Origin: Prevotella sp.
Lineage (GTDB): Bacteria > Bacteroidota > Bacteroidia > Bacteroidales > Bacteroidaceae
Direction: 5' to 3'
Assembly: GCA_017428055.1 (NCBI GenBank)
Contig: JAFRRN010000030.1
Span: 1 to 64,000 of the forward strand
Length of the DNA: 64,000 nucleotides
Shown: positions 27,701 to 37,221 of the stretch, one piece after another
Layout of the letters: every line of letters starts with the position of its first letter
Position numbering within the stretch: position 1 is the first letter of the stretch
Program-made: the position numbers and the translations under genes
Notes under the pieces: model-generated
Seen by the model: only the letters and a program-made list of their open reading frames with translations
Database searches by the model: none
What the model was told of the DNA's origin: nothing

Positions 27701-27836
27701 CCAAGACAGCAATGCCTTTGGGGACACGAAGGAATTGGCTGGCGGTAATGCCGGGGAATTGGACCGTTTTGTCTCCAAGGGCGGCAAGGTGGAGCTGCGC
27801 ATCGTAGAAATAGACTTCTTGGAATTTACTAAATAA
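24786..27836 (+). CDS. GH2 family glycoside hydrolase (beta-galactosidase-like) with discoidin-like C-terminus
   Basis: 1016 residues: signal peptide, N-terminal jelly-roll (FFINGNSLGLSENGVMASGF), immunoglobulin-like domain, TIM barrel (about 300-600), DUF4982/Ig-like domains, and a last 150 residues like an F5/8 type C carbohydrate-binding domain (AWITYQLEGKRQVDEIAIKL). The acid/base is the Glu of EGGNESISREH and the nucleophile probably the Glu of WQMEYCRDEG. Activity is most likely beta-galactosidase on rhamnogalacturonan side chains, by cluster context; the exact linkage is not readable. 77 bp after PL11 and 9 bp before the esterase. Confidence 0.88.
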   Translation: MKKTIFLIVLFTLCIQANGVERVKYNFNSDWLLQIGDIEEAQLAAFDDSQWQHVTLPRAFNEDEAFRLPCPELSDTVMWYRKHFTLTDIVGKKFFVEFEGVRFGAEFFINGNSLGLSENGVMASGFDLTPYIKDGENVLAVRVDNSWVYRERSSNSRYQWNDKNFNANYGGIPKNVYLHVSDVLYQTLPLYSNLGTTGTYIYGTDYDIPAKTFTLHAESQVRNDDTKARSFRFFAKVLDADGKEVGHFDGERYTLQPGETRTVTVTGQMKDVHFWSWGYGYLYTVKTLLKADDGSKIDDVITRTGFRKTRFAEGKIWLNDRVMMVHGYAQRTSNEWPGVGMSVPAWLSDYSNKLVIESGGNVMRWMHVTPWKQDVESCDRVGLIHAMPAGDAEKDVEGRRWEQRVDLMRDAIIYNRNNPSILFYEGGNESISREHMIELKNIRDKYDPHGGRAIGSREMLDIDEAEYGGEMLYINKSKKHPMWQMEYCRDEGLRKYWDEYSYPFHKEGDGPLYRGKPAIDYNHNMDEFAKEMVERWYDYFVDRPGTGKRVNSGGVKIVFSDTNTHWRGESNYRTSGVTDAMRIPKDAFFAHQVMWDGWVAPEEYHTYIIGHWNYDKGVTKDIYVVSNGDDVELFINGKSLGKGERKWQYLFTFKDVAFEEGTIEAISYKDGERVSDYCIETAGKPDHLVVSIIQDPLGFKADGADMALVQVEVVDKEGRRCPLDNRMVNFNLWGEGQWIGGIATKPGMKSHKNGETEGATNAHNGTPGMLDGPSTVSTFDNYVRQMGLPVECGINRVLVRSTVNPGKIYLTAAAEGLSPVTITLETESIDTHDGVSTYLPAMALPLNLERGETPSTPSYRDMKRGIDVKSAKAGSNQDDVLRSFDDNELSEWKSDGTKENAWITYQLEGKRQVDEIAIKLTGWRNKCYPLAIYQGKKKVWEGITYATLGYVHIPIDKPVISDVITIKMLGPAQDSNAFGDTKELAGGNAGELDRFVSKGGKVELRIVEIDFLEFTK

Positions 27837-27845
27837 CACATCATC

Positions 27846-29240
27846 ATGAAAAGATACACATTATTATATATATTAGTAGCCATCGGAATGGCTACATCAG
27901 CACAGACAGCTCGGACATTCAAGTTATTCAATTCCACGGATGGCGAGTCTACACTAACCTGTTTCTTGCCAGAAAACCCTTCGGGACGGGCTGTGGTGGC
28001 ATGTCCTGGAGGCGGTTATTCACACCTCGCCATGGAACATGAGGGAACAGACTGGGCTCCTTTCTTCAACGAGCGAGGCATCGCCTACTTCGTCTTGAAA
28101 TACCGGATGCCCAATGGCGATCGCAACATCCCCATGTCGGATGCCTACCAAGCCATCAAGACGGTGCGCGACAGTGCCGACTCGTGGCATGTCAACCCCT
28201 ACGACGTGGGAATCATGGGGTCGTCAGCGGGAGGGCATCTTGCCTCGACCGTCAGCACACATGCCCCTTGGGAGAGTCGCCCAGACTTCACCATCCTCTT
28301 CTATCCCGTCATCTCGATGGACGAGAAGGTGACACACAAAGGCTCTTGCGTGGGATTCTTGGGAGAGGGACGTTATGACAAGGATTTGGTGAGGCAATAC
28401 TCCAACGACAAGCAGGTGCGCTGCCATGTCACCCCTCCCGCCATCATCTTGATGGCAAATGATGACAGGGTTGTGCCTCCCGTTACCAATGGCGTGGCAT
28501 ACTATACTGCCATGCGCAACCAAGGCAACGAATGCGCCATGTACATCTACCCCTCTGGTGGACATGGGTTTGGTTTCCGGTCATCGTACAAGTACCACGA
28601 CCAAATGCTTAACGAGTTGTCTGAATGGCTGAAAAACCTCAAGTCGCCAGCCACGGATGCCATCCGCGTGGCATGTATCGGCAACAGTATCACGGAGGGG
28701 CATGGCATTGAAATGCGCTCGCAGTTAGGCTACCCCGCCCGTTTGCAGAATGTCTTAGGCGCATCATACTATGTAAGGAACTTCGGAGTGAGTGCCCATA
28801 CATTATTGAATAAAGGCGACCGTCCCTACATGAAACGGCAGGAATGGCAGTTCGCACAGGCATTCAATCCCCATATTGTCATCCTCAAATTGGGAACAAA
28901 CGACAGCAAGCCACAAAATTGGGCATACGGAAAAGAGTTTGCCTATGACTTACAACAGATGATTGACACGTTGAAAGCCCTTCCCGCCAAGCCCATTATC
29001 TACCTTGCTACGCCCATTAAGGCTTTTGAGAATCCTTACACCATCAATGATACCATTATTGCCAATGAGATCATCCCTATAATAAATAAGGTGGCGAAAA
29101 AGAACAAAATCCAAGTGATAGACTTATACGATAAGGTGAACAGCCAAGACTTATTGTTCAAAGATGGTGTACATCCCAATGAGAAAGGAGTGGAACAGAT
29201 GGCTAAAATCATTGCCGACGAGATAAAAAAGCAAAACTGA
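27846..29240 (+). CDS. Two-domain esterase: alpha/beta hydrolase fused to SGNH hydrolase
   Basis: 464 residues with signal peptide ending ATSAQ. Residues about 25-270 are an acetyl-xylan-esterase-like alpha/beta hydrolase: oxyanion PGGGYSHLA, nucleophile Ser127 in MGSSAGGHL, Asp in ANDDRVVPP, His in PSGGHGFGF. Residues about 275-462 are a GDSL/SGNH domain: Ser281 in GNSITEGHG, block III LGTNDS, block V DGVHPNEKG. Both triads look complete, so one polypeptide carries two esterase sites. In this pectin cluster it probably removes acetyl groups from rhamnogalacturonan. Last gene of the PL11-GH2-esterase unit. Confidence 0.88.
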   Translation: MKRYTLLYILVAIGMATSAQTARTFKLFNSTDGESTLTCFLPENPSGRAVVACPGGGYSHLAMEHEGTDWAPFFNERGIAYFVLKYRMPNGDRNIPMSDAYQAIKTVRDSADSWHVNPYDVGIMGSSAGGHLASTVSTHAPWESRPDFTILFYPVISMDEKVTHKGSCVGFLGEGRYDKDLVRQYSNDKQVRCHVTPPAIILMANDDRVVPPVTNGVAYYTAMRNQGNECAMYIYPSGGHGFGFRSSYKYHDQMLNELSEWLKNLKSPATDAIRVACIGNSITEGHGIEMRSQLGYPARLQNVLGASYYVRNFGVSAHTLLNKGDRPYMKRQEWQFAQAFNPHIVILKLGTNDSKPQNWAYGKEFAYDLQQMIDTLKALPAKPIIYLATPIKAFENPYTINDTIIANEIIPIINKVAKKNKIQVIDLYDKVNSQDLLFKDGVHPNEKGVEQMAKIIADEIKKQN

Positions 29241-29343
29241 AATTATGTCAGTCATACCATGACCAAGTGGCACTTGCGACACTTTGGCATATTTTTGGTT
29301 GATAGGACGATGAATTTTCAACAAACTTAAATATTTATACATT

Positions 29344-29613
29344 ATGAACATTAAACCATTAGGAGACAGAGTGCTTGTCGTTCCAGCACAAGCAGAAGAG
29401 AAAATCGGGGGACTGATTATTCCCGACACAGCAAAAGAGAAACCATTGCACGGCAAGGTTGTTGCAACTGGTAATGGAACCAAAGATGAAGAAATGATCC
29501 TCAAGGCAGGAGATGAAGTGCTTTATGGCAAATATTCAGGCACAGAACTCGAGTTTGAAGGAGAGAAATACCTGATGATGCGACAGAGCGACGTTCTCGC
29601 AGTGATTGAATAA
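29344..29613 (+). CDS. groES: Co-chaperonin GroES
   Basis: 89 residues starting [20 protein letters not shown] and ending with the family motif [11 protein letters not shown]. It contains [13 protein letters not shown] (mobile loop that docks on GroEL) and LYGKYSGTE. Forms the heptameric lid of the chaperonin. Immediately upstream of groEL (60 bp). A TATTTTTG box at 29290-29297 is a possible promoter. No CIRCE inverted repeat is visible, so HrcA control is not indicated. The groES-groEL gap contains a repeated AACGTAATATCG. Confidence 0.97.
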   Translation: MNIKPLGDRVLVVPAQAEEKIGGLIIPDTAKEKPLHGKVVATGNGTKDEEMILKAGDEVLYGKYSGTELEFEGEKYLMMRQSDVLAVIE

Positions 29614-29667
29614 TTATCAAACATCGTAACAACGTAATATCGTAATAACGTAATATCGAAAAAATAG

Positions 29668-31305
<1,638 letters not shown>

Positions 31306-31326
31306 AATTGTAATCTATACATAACA

Positions 31327-31361
31327 AAAAAGGGAGGAATGCTTGCCATTTCTCCCTTTTT
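31327..31361 (+). terminator. Rho-independent terminator after groEL
   Basis: Stem AAAAAGGGAG / CTCCCTTTTT with a 15-nt loop; the T-run is part of the descending arm. Located 21 nt after the groEL stop. Confidence 0.85.
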
Positions 31362-31405
31362 CGTGGATAAAAACATACTATTTCCAAAATTTTATCGTTA
31401 TATTT

Positions 31406-31436
31406 TTTGCAAATTACAAGAAAGTATTTATCTTTG
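31406..31436 (+). promoter_or_regulatory. Consensus promoter TTTG-N19-TATCTTTG with no ORF downstream
   Basis: TTTG (31406-31409) and TATCTTTG (31429-31436) with 19-bp spacing, one of the best promoter matches in the window. It points to the right and starts just after the groEL terminator. Confidence 0.65.
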
Positions 31437-31441
31437 CAAAA

Positions 31442-31558
31442 AATTTAAAGAGGACAAGTAGACACATTAGAAAGATATTTTTTGATTTGTTTTAGTAGAT
31501 TAGTTTTTAAGTAGTTTGTTTTTGGAAATCGGTTGTCGTGATGACATCCGATTTTTTT
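31442..31558 (+). ncRNA. Candidate small RNA, about 115 nt
   Basis: Bounded by the consensus promoter at 31406-31436 and a terminator-type hairpin at 31526-31554 (12-bp stem AAATCGGTTGTC / GACATCCGATTT with one mismatch, 5-nt loop) followed by a T-run. No ATG before the hairpin, and the sequence is AT-rich with several stops. It does not feed a plus-strand gene: the next gene runs the opposite way and the next plus-strand gene has its own promoter. I cannot match it to a known RNA family. The exact 5' end is inferred. Confidence 0.45.
31526..31558 (+). terminator. Terminator of the candidate small RNA
   Basis: 12-bp stem with one mismatch, loop GTGAT, followed by TTTTATT on the plus strand. 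On the minus strand no T-run follows, so it is oriented to stop rightward transcription; its end touches the stop codon of the convergent gene. Confidence 0.65.
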
Positions 31559-31868
31559 ATTTCTCCAGATAATTCACTTTCTTACCCGTTGCCGTGGCAT
31601 AGGAGATCTCGCGAGCGGTACTCTCACCAATATACCCACCAACATTGATGACAAAAATCTCGTCGGCTAAGTCTATCTTCCTTAAGTGCATGTCATCAAG
31701 CATCTCTTTTACGCCAGGCTTCCATACCTCCTCGTCGCCGGAATGGCCAAACATTCCCACGCTGATGACAATGTGTCCTTGCAATGTTAGTCGTTTCTGC
31801 ACCTCCATAAACTGCTCCTTGAACCGTGTACTGCCACAGAGGGTGACAATCTTGTAGTCTTTAATCAT
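31557..31868 (-). CDS. Nucleoside 2-deoxyribosyltransferase-like (DUF4406-type) protein
   Basis: 103 residues, cytoplasmic. Begins YKIVTLCGSTRFKEQFMEVQ, then ISVGMFGHSGDEEVW, a DLADEIFVINVGGYIGEST segment and REISYATATGKKV. This is the Rossmann-like nucleoside deoxyribosyltransferase fold: nucleotide-binding GSxRF at the start and the GxxxGxST(A)xEIxYA motif that supplies the catalytic Glu. The short forms occur in phages and bacteria; their substrate is usually unproven. Convergent with the candidate sRNA. Confidence 0.75.
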   Translation of the reverse strand: MIKDYKIVTLCGSTRFKEQFMEVQKRLTLQGHIVISVGMFGHSGDEEVWKPGVKEMLDDMHLRKIDLADEIFVINVGGYIGESTAREISYATATGKKVNYLEK

Positions 31869-31952
31869 ATCATTTATTCTTTCAATATGGCTACAAAATT
31901 ATAAAAAAACAAGCAATTTCTCACAATAAAGCCATGAAGTTGCGTAACGATG

Positions 31953-31983
31953 TTGATAATATGTCAAAAATTGACTATATTTG
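31953..31983 (+). promoter_or_regulatory. Promoter of GH9: TTG-N20-TATATTTG
   Basis: TTG at 31953-31955 and TATATTTG at 31976-31983, spacing 20 bp. The box is framed by TTGAC ... GTCAA arms (31971-31987). Leader of about 45 nt to the ATG. Confidence 0.6.
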
Positions 31984-32033
31984 TCAACTATTTCTATCTT
32001 GGTCGATATTCGATGAAATAAGCAATATAAATT

Positions 32034-33743
32034 ATGAGAAAGCAACTACTGACCATGTTCCTGGCGTGTTCCATGATTGGCATCCAGGCAAAAGACGGGG
32101 TTTCGATTCGCCGTAACCAAGTGGGCTACCATCCACAACAAGAGAAAGTCATCGTCATTGAGGGCATGAATCCCTCTGGCAAGTTACGCGTAACAACACC
32201 CAATGGGCAAGTGCTAAAGCCCAAGGTGACGCGAAAAGCCGTTTCGCCATTCTCAGGCAAGACCCGCTACCTTGTCCATCTCGACCAACTATCCTCCGTG
32301 GGCAACTATCAAGTCAGCGTGGGTGGACAACAATGCGAAATCCGTGTCAACAACCAACCATACCATGACATTGCCACAGCTGCTCTCCGCCTGTTCTACC
32401 TGATCCGCTCGGGCGTTCCCATTGAGCGCGGTGGCATCTACAATCGTCCACTGGGACATCCCGACACCCACGTGTTGATACATCCCTCTGCCGCCTCCCC
32501 CCTCCGCCCCACCGGCTCTGTCATCAGTTCGCCTTACGGTTGGTACGATGCTGGCGACTATAATAAATATGTTGTCAACTCGGCTTTCAGCATTGGCTTG
32601 ATGTTTGCCGCTTACGAACAACAACGCAACTATTTCGCCAACTTGTCCACAGATATTCCCGAAAGCCCAAACCAAACGCCCGACTTGTTAGACGAAATCA
32701 TGTTCAACCTACGTTGGCTCATCACCATGCAAGACCCATACGACGGCGGTGTCTACCATAAGCTCACCACCCCTAACTTTGAAGCATTCATCATGCCAAC
32801 CGACTGCCAACAGACACGCTATGTCGTCGCAAAGAGTGTCACGGCAACCCTTGACTTCGCCGCTGTGATGGCAGATGCCGCCCGCCTCTTTGAATCTTAC
32901 CAAGCAGACTACCCAGGGTTTGCATCCCAAGCGGCAGCCATGGCCGAGCGAGCATACATGTGGGCAAAAGAACACCCCGAGGCTTATTATCGACAAGAAC
33001 AACTTGCCGACCCCGCCATCACCACGGGTACATACGGCGACAACAATGCAAGCGATGAGTTTTTCTGGGCAGCCTCGGCTCTCTATCGGTTAACAGGTCG
33101 TCGCCAATATCTCGATGATGCCCGCCAGCATCAACCCACGCGGTTCACCACCCCTTCATGGGGAAACGTAGCATCATTGGGGGCTTTTGAATGGTTGGCA
33201 GATACCAAGGATGAAAAACTACACGAGCAGATGCACCAACAATTGATAGCCTATTGCGACATGGCAATTAAGGATGTTGGCACATCCTCGTTCCAATCGC
33301 CCTTTGGAAATAAGGCGCAGGACTTTGGATGGGGCTGCCTGGCAGAAAACTGTTGTTGCCAAGCCTTCCTACTATTATATGCTGACCAGCTAACAGGAAC
33401 GACGAAGTATCGCCGCTATGCCTTGCAGGATGCCGATTATCTACTGGGACGCAATGCCACGGGCTATTGTTTCGTGACAGGGTTTGGCGACAAGAGTCCC
33501 ATGAACCCACACCATCGCATTTCGGCTGCCGATGACATTGCCGCCCCCTTCCCCGGTATGCTTGTGGGCGGCCCCAATCCTGGGCAACAAGACAAGGGAG
33601 ACGGGTCGCTTGTATATCCCTCCAACTATCCCGACGAGTCCTATCTTGACGAGATGCCCTCCTACGCTTCCAACGAGATAGCCATCAACTGGAATGCCTC
33701 GCTCGTGGCTTTCCTCTGCTGGCTCGATGCCATTATCGACTAA
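32034..33743 (+). CDS. GH9 endoglucanase-type glycoside hydrolase
   Basis: 569 residues: signal peptide, N-terminal CelD_N Ig-like domain (about 22-105), then the (alpha/alpha)6 GH9 barrel. Catalytic Asp172 and Asp175 in GWYDAGDYNKY, the NPHHR substrate-binding motif, and acid Glu548 in SNEIAINWNA. Cleaves beta-1,4-glucan or mixed-linkage glucan, probably in the periplasm. Single gene with its own promoter, not part of a visible glucan locus. Confidence 0.92.
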   Translation: MRKQLLTMFLACSMIGIQAKDGVSIRRNQVGYHPQQEKVIVIEGMNPSGKLRVTTPNGQVLKPKVTRKAVSPFSGKTRYLVHLDQLSSVGNYQVSVGGQQCEIRVNNQPYHDIATAALRLFYLIRSGVPIERGGIYNRPLGHPDTHVLIHPSAASPLRPTGSVISSPYGWYDAGDYNKYVVNSAFSIGLMFAAYEQQRNYFANLSTDIPESPNQTPDLLDEIMFNLRWLITMQDPYDGGVYHKLTTPNFEAFIMPTDCQQTRYVVAKSVTATLDFAAVMADAARLFESYQADYPGFASQAAAMAERAYMWAKEHPEAYYRQEQLADPAITTGTYGDNNASDEFFWAASALYRLTGRRQYLDDARQHQPTRFTTPSWGNVASLGAFEWLADTKDEKLHEQMHQQLIAYCDMAIKDVGTSSFQSPFGNKAQDFGWGCLAENCCCQAFLLLYADQLTGTTKYRRYALQDADYLLGRNATGYCFVTGFGDKSPMNPHHRISAADDIAAPFPGMLVGGPNPGQQDKGDGSLVYPSNYPDESYLDEMPSYASNEIAINWNASLVAFLCWLDAIID

Positions 33744-33869
33744 CCCACCAGGCAAAAACAACCCAACAAGCTCAAAATAAAAGACCCATTTTTAACATTC
33801 GAGGATGCAAGCTTTCCAATGTTTCACGTTTTCTTGTCAGAATCAATCAACAAAAAACGATTAAAGGAC

Positions 33870-34289
33870 ATGAAACCATTGAAACTTTGGAAAGGCATTC
33901 TTATGATGTACGCAGCATTCACATTCACCTCTTGCTGTCAGGATGAGGACATTTTCGATACCAACAACCTCTGTGGGACTTGGGAACAGGTATACGACAA
34001 AGGGGTTGTTAGCGAAGGATATATCCAATACACGTTTACTCCACTGGCAACAACCTACGGCACATGCTCCATCCATTCCTATGACGTATTCGCCGGCGAT
34101 ACCACTTATCAGCGTACCTACACGCTCACGAAAGACGGCCATCGCCTGAACATCATCCAGCGACAATACGGAGAAAATCCCCAAACTCAAGAATGGGACA
34201 TCCAGAAACTCACAAGCAGCAGGATGACATGGACTCCTGTTGGACGCCCCGACATCATGTTAAATTATGAAAAGGTGATTAGGCACTGA
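33870..34289 (+). CDS. Lipocalin-like lipoprotein, unknown function
   Basis: 139 residues from the ATG at 33870; a longer frame from 33819 adds 17 residues before the lipoprotein signal and is unlikely. Lipobox FTSCC, then LCGTWEQVYDKG and a beta-strand-rich remainder, the look of the small lipocalin-like/DUF5004-type lipoproteins of Bacteroidales. No catalytic motif. Monocistronic between GH9 and the two-component pair. Confidence 0.65.
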   Translation: MKPLKLWKGILMMYAAFTFTSCCQDEDIFDTNNLCGTWEQVYDKGVVSEGYIQYTFTPLATTYGTCSIHSYDVFAGDTTYQRTYTLTKDGHRLNIIQRQYGENPQTQEWDIQKLTSSRMTWTPVGRPDIMLNYEKVIRH

Positions 34290-34363
34290 CAAAGTCCATC
34301 CAACAACCTCGAGCCATAAAAGCCTTGATACCTGACAGTTACACGACAAAAGCGCAGCAAAAA

Positions 34364-34394
34364 TTGCGTACTCTCGCATATTTTTGTACCTTTG
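34364..34394 (+). promoter_or_regulatory. Promoter of the two-component operon: TTG-N20-TACCTTTG
   Basis: TTG at 34364-34366 and TACCTTTG at 34387-34394, spacing 20 bp, ending 44 nt before the regulator ATG. Confidence 0.6.
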
Positions 34395-34438
34395 TAAGCG
34401 CATAACAAATAAGAAGACTGTCGGTTTTCTTTCAGGTA

Positions 34439-35143
34439 ATGGAACAGAAACGTATACTCGTGGTTGACGACGAAAAGGATTTGTGTGATATCCTGCTATT
34501 CAATCTCCGTGCATCAGGCTACCAGGCAGACGCGGCACATTCGGCAGAAGAGGCTATCAAAATGGTTCATAGCGCAGGGTGCAAGGCGCATGGCTATGAC
34601 CTGTTGTTTCTTGATGTGATGATGCCGGGCATGTCAGGCTTTAAGCTGGCAGAAAGATTGAAAGCAGACTATCAGACGCAACACATTCCCATCATCTTCC
34701 TCACGGCTAAAGACACGGAGGACGATACGCTGCAAGGCTTTTCACTCGGAGCCGACGACTACGTGACCAAACCGTTTTCCGTCCGTGAGGTTATGGCAAG
34801 GGCAAAGGCTGTACTTAGCAGAAGTGGGAATAGTCCAAACAGGAGAATATCCTTTGAGGGGCTTGTGCTGAATGCCATCAGCAAGACCGTAACCGTCGAT
34901 GATGAGCCTATCGCCCTCACTCGCACGGAATATGAACTGCTGCTACTCTTACTTGAGCATCCCGGACAGGTCTTCAGCCGTCAGCAATTAATCGACAGGG
35001 TATGGCCGCAGGATGTCATCGTCACGAAGCGGACTGTGGATGTCAACATCGCGCGGCTGCGCAAGAAGTTAAACCGATATGCCTTCTGCCTGGCATCTCG
35101 CACAGGCTTTGGGTATCTATTTGAGATAAAGGGTCAAGAGTAA
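34439..35143 (+). CDS. OmpR-family response regulator (RprY-like)
   Basis: 234 residues: receiver domain (1-120) with acidic pocket VVDDEKD, phosphoacceptor Asp59 (LLFLDVMMPG) and conserved Lys in TKPFS; winged-helix DNA-binding domain (about 135-232) with LTRTEYELLLLL, RTVDVNIARLRKK and a final GFGYLFEI. It resembles Bacteroides RprY. It controls transcription on phosphorylation by the kinase encoded 15 bp downstream; target genes are not evident. Confidence 0.92.
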   Translation: MEQKRILVVDDEKDLCDILLFNLRASGYQADAAHSAEEAIKMVHSAGCKAHGYDLLFLDVMMPGMSGFKLAERLKADYQTQHIPIIFLTAKDTEDDTLQGFSLGADDYVTKPFSVREVMARAKAVLSRSGNSPNRRISFEGLVLNAISKTVTVDDEPIALTRTEYELLLLLLEHPGQVFSRQQLIDRVWPQDVIVTKRTVDVNIARLRKKLNRYAFCLASRTGFGYLFEIKGQE

Positions 35144-35158
35144 ACGTTTTTTCCGCTG

Positions 35159-36091
35159 ATGATGAAAAAGCAGATGACAGAAGGACGTAAGATGTGGCTG
35201 AGCGTCATGGCCATATTTCTGGTTTATGCTATCATCTTTATACTGTTCGAGGATTACGACCGCAAGTTCCTGATGCCATTCGAAGAGGTGAGTGACTGGC
35301 ATCTGCTGCTCTTTTCATTGGTGGTAATGACAGGACTCGGCTTCCTGCTGTACCGTTATGCCAAACGGATGGACGACCGCATTAGCCGTGAACAATCAGA
35401 AAAGGAGAACCGTATGCGCCGTGAACTGACACAGAACATTGCACATGAACTGAAAACGCCCGTCGCCAGCATACTCGGCTACACGGAAACTATCCTTGAC
35501 AATCCCACCATCAACGATGAGACCCGCCAGCAATTCATCGTCCGCACACACTCGCAAGCCCAGCGACTGACGGCGCTCTTGCAAGACATCTCCACGCTCA
35601 ACCAAATGGACTATGCACCAGACATGCTGAAGATGGAGCGCGTAGACGTGTCGGTCCTTTTCGCCGACATTGCGCAAGAGACGGCTTTGGCGATGGAGAA
35701 GCACCAAATGACACTACACAATTACCTACCACAAGACATCATCATCCACGGCAATTACTCTATGCTCTACGGCATCTTCCATAACTTGGTGGACAATGCC
35801 ATCAACTACGCGGGTAAGAATACCATCATGGAGGTCTCAGCCACGCAACACCATAACTATTGGCTGTTCACTTTCAAGGACAACGGCATCGGCATTCCAG
35901 CGCAACATCTGCCACGCATCTTTGAACGTTTTTACCGTATCGACAAAGGGCGCAGCCGCGATATGGGCGGCACAGGGCTTGGCCTTTCCATCGTCAAGAA
36001 TGCCGTGCTGTTGCATGGCGGCAACATCAAGGTCAGCTCATTAGAAACAGGCGGTCTTGCGTTTGAGTTTACACTTCAAAAGGAACATTGA
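35159..36091 (+). CDS. Membrane sensor histidine kinase (RprX-like)
   Basis: 310 residues. Two transmembrane helices (about 12-30 and 49-65) enclose a very short periplasmic loop, so it may sense membrane state or a partner. HisKA dimerisation domain with His96 in AHELKTPVASILGY, then HATPase_c with the N box NLVDNAINYA, DNGIGIP and GGTGLGLSIVKN. Partner of the regulator upstream. ATGATG start, one-codon ambiguity. Confidence 0.92.
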   Translation: MMKKQMTEGRKMWLSVMAIFLVYAIIFILFEDYDRKFLMPFEEVSDWHLLLFSLVVMTGLGFLLYRYAKRMDDRISREQSEKENRMRRELTQNIAHELKTPVASILGYTETILDNPTINDETRQQFIVRTHSQAQRLTALLQDISTLNQMDYAPDMLKMERVDVSVLFADIAQETALAMEKHQMTLHNYLPQDIIIHGNYSMLYGIFHNLVDNAINYAGKNTIMEVSATQHHNYWLFTFKDNGIGIPAQHLPRIFERFYRIDKGRSRDMGGTGLGLSIVKNAVLLHGGNIKVSSLETGGLAFEFTLQKEH

Positions 36092-36169
36092 CTTTCTTCG
36101 GAACATGGGCTTTTCCCCTGTTAAATGCAGAAAAACGTGATTTTCATAGGTGTTTGCCGAAAAAAGTTA

Positions 36170-36177
36170 TATCTTTG
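36170..36177 (+). promoter_or_regulatory. -7 box TATCTTTG 6 nt from the msrA start
   Basis: The box ends 6 nt before the ATG at 36184, leaving almost no room for a leader or ribosome binding site. Confidence 0.55.
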
Positions 36178-36183
36178 CATTCT

Positions 36184-36708
36184 ATGGAAACAGGGAAAAC
36201 AAAAGACATCTTTCTGGCAGGAGGTTGTTTCTGGGGTACGGAACATTTCTTCAAGCAAATTGAGGGCGTAGTGGAAACGGAGGTCGGATTCGCCAACGGA
36301 CATACGGCGAGCCCAACGTACAAGGAGGTCTACACCGACACGACAGGCTATGCGGAGACGGTGCGTGTGAAGTACAACCCCGATGTGGTGAGCCTGCAAT
36401 TCCTGTTGCAGATGTTCTTCAAAGCCATTGACCCCACAAGCCTCAATAAACAGGGACACGACGAGGGAACACGTTATCGCACAGGAATCTATTACACGAC
36501 GACGGAAGATTTGCCCGTCATCGAGAAGGTGTACCAAGAAGAACAGAAAAACTACCGGGAGCCCTTGGTTGTGGAGAAACTGCCCCTATACAACTTCTAT
36601 GCGGCAGAGGAATACCACCAAGACTACCTCGACAAGAATCCAACGGGCTACTGCCACCTACCCCAATCGCTCTTTGAGTTTGCCAAGAAGGCGAAAGAGA
36701 ACGGATAA
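36184..36708 (+). CDS. msrA: Peptide-methionine (S)-S-oxide reductase MsrA
   Basis: 174 residues from the ATG at 36184; an upstream frame to 36088 overlaps the kinase gene and the promoter box. Motif GGCFWGTE with catalytic Cys15, then VEVGFANGHTASPTYKEVYT-type segments, GYAETVRVKY and HQDYLDKNP. Reduces methionine-S-sulfoxide in oxidised proteins. No fused MsrB domain. The gene probably has its own, near-leaderless promoter and runs into the DUF4112 gene 8 bp downstream. Confidence 0.95.
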   Translation: METGKTKDIFLAGGCFWGTEHFFKQIEGVVETEVGFANGHTASPTYKEVYTDTTGYAETVRVKYNPDVVSLQFLLQMFFKAIDPTSLNKQGHDEGTRYRTGIYYTTTEDLPVIEKVYQEEQKNYREPLVVEKLPLYNFYAAEEYHQDYLDKNPTGYCHLPQSLFEFAKKAKENG

Positions 36709-36716
36709 CCATCACC

Positions 36717-37208
36717 ATGGACAAGAACGAGAAACGCGAACAGCGGCGGGAGCGGCTGATGAACAACAAGGCCTATCAGGCGATGGGCAACCTCACTCGC
36801 TACATGGACCGCTACTACCTTGACGCGCTCATCGGGGTAGTTCCCGGCTGGGGCGATGCCATAGCGTTGCTCAGTGTCGTGCCATTCGTCTATTTCTCCT
36901 TGCGGGTCATCAAGAGCATTCCCCTGACCCTCGCTGTCATCAACAATGCCTTACGTGATGTGTTATTGGGGATGATACCGTTTTTCGTTGGCGACATCAT
37001 CGACATATTCCACCGTGCCAACACAAAGAACATGGCGATGATACAAGGGTTTGTGGATGGCGAGGAGACAGTCATCAAGGAGGTGAACCGTCGTGCGGCG
37101 CAATCAGCCGTCGTCCTCATCCTATTGCTATTGCTCATTGCCCTTATGGTTTGGCTGCTCATATCTTTCGGCAGTTACCTATATTCATCGGCGACCTCTC
37201 TCTTTTGA
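36717..37208 (+). CDS. DUF4112 membrane protein
   Basis: 163 residues. A basic N-terminus, then DALIGVVPGWGDAIALLSVV, the signature of DUF4112 (PF13430), one hydrophobic hairpin in the middle, and a strong C-terminal transmembrane helix (about 130-155). Function of the family is unknown; a structural membrane role is likely. Cotranscribed with msrA (8-bp gap) and convergent with greA (13 bp between stops). Confidence 0.85.
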   Translation: MDKNEKREQRRERLMNNKAYQAMGNLTRYMDRYYLDALIGVVPGWGDAIALLSVVPFVYFSLRVIKSIPLTLAVINNALRDVLLGMIPFFVGDIIDIFHRANTKNMAMIQGFVDGEETVIKEVNRRAAQSAVVLILLLLLIALMVWLLISFGSYLYSSATSLF

Positions 37209-37221
37209 AAGTTTTGCCCCT

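Noticed and set aside
20086-29240. Complete polysaccharide utilisation locus
   Set aside because: No SusC, SusD or hybrid two-component regulator is present in or near the PL11-GH2-esterase cluster within the window.
29241-29343. CIRCE (HrcA operator) upstream of groES
   Set aside because: I looked for the TTAGCACTC-N9-GAGTGCTAA inverted repeat and found nothing like it.
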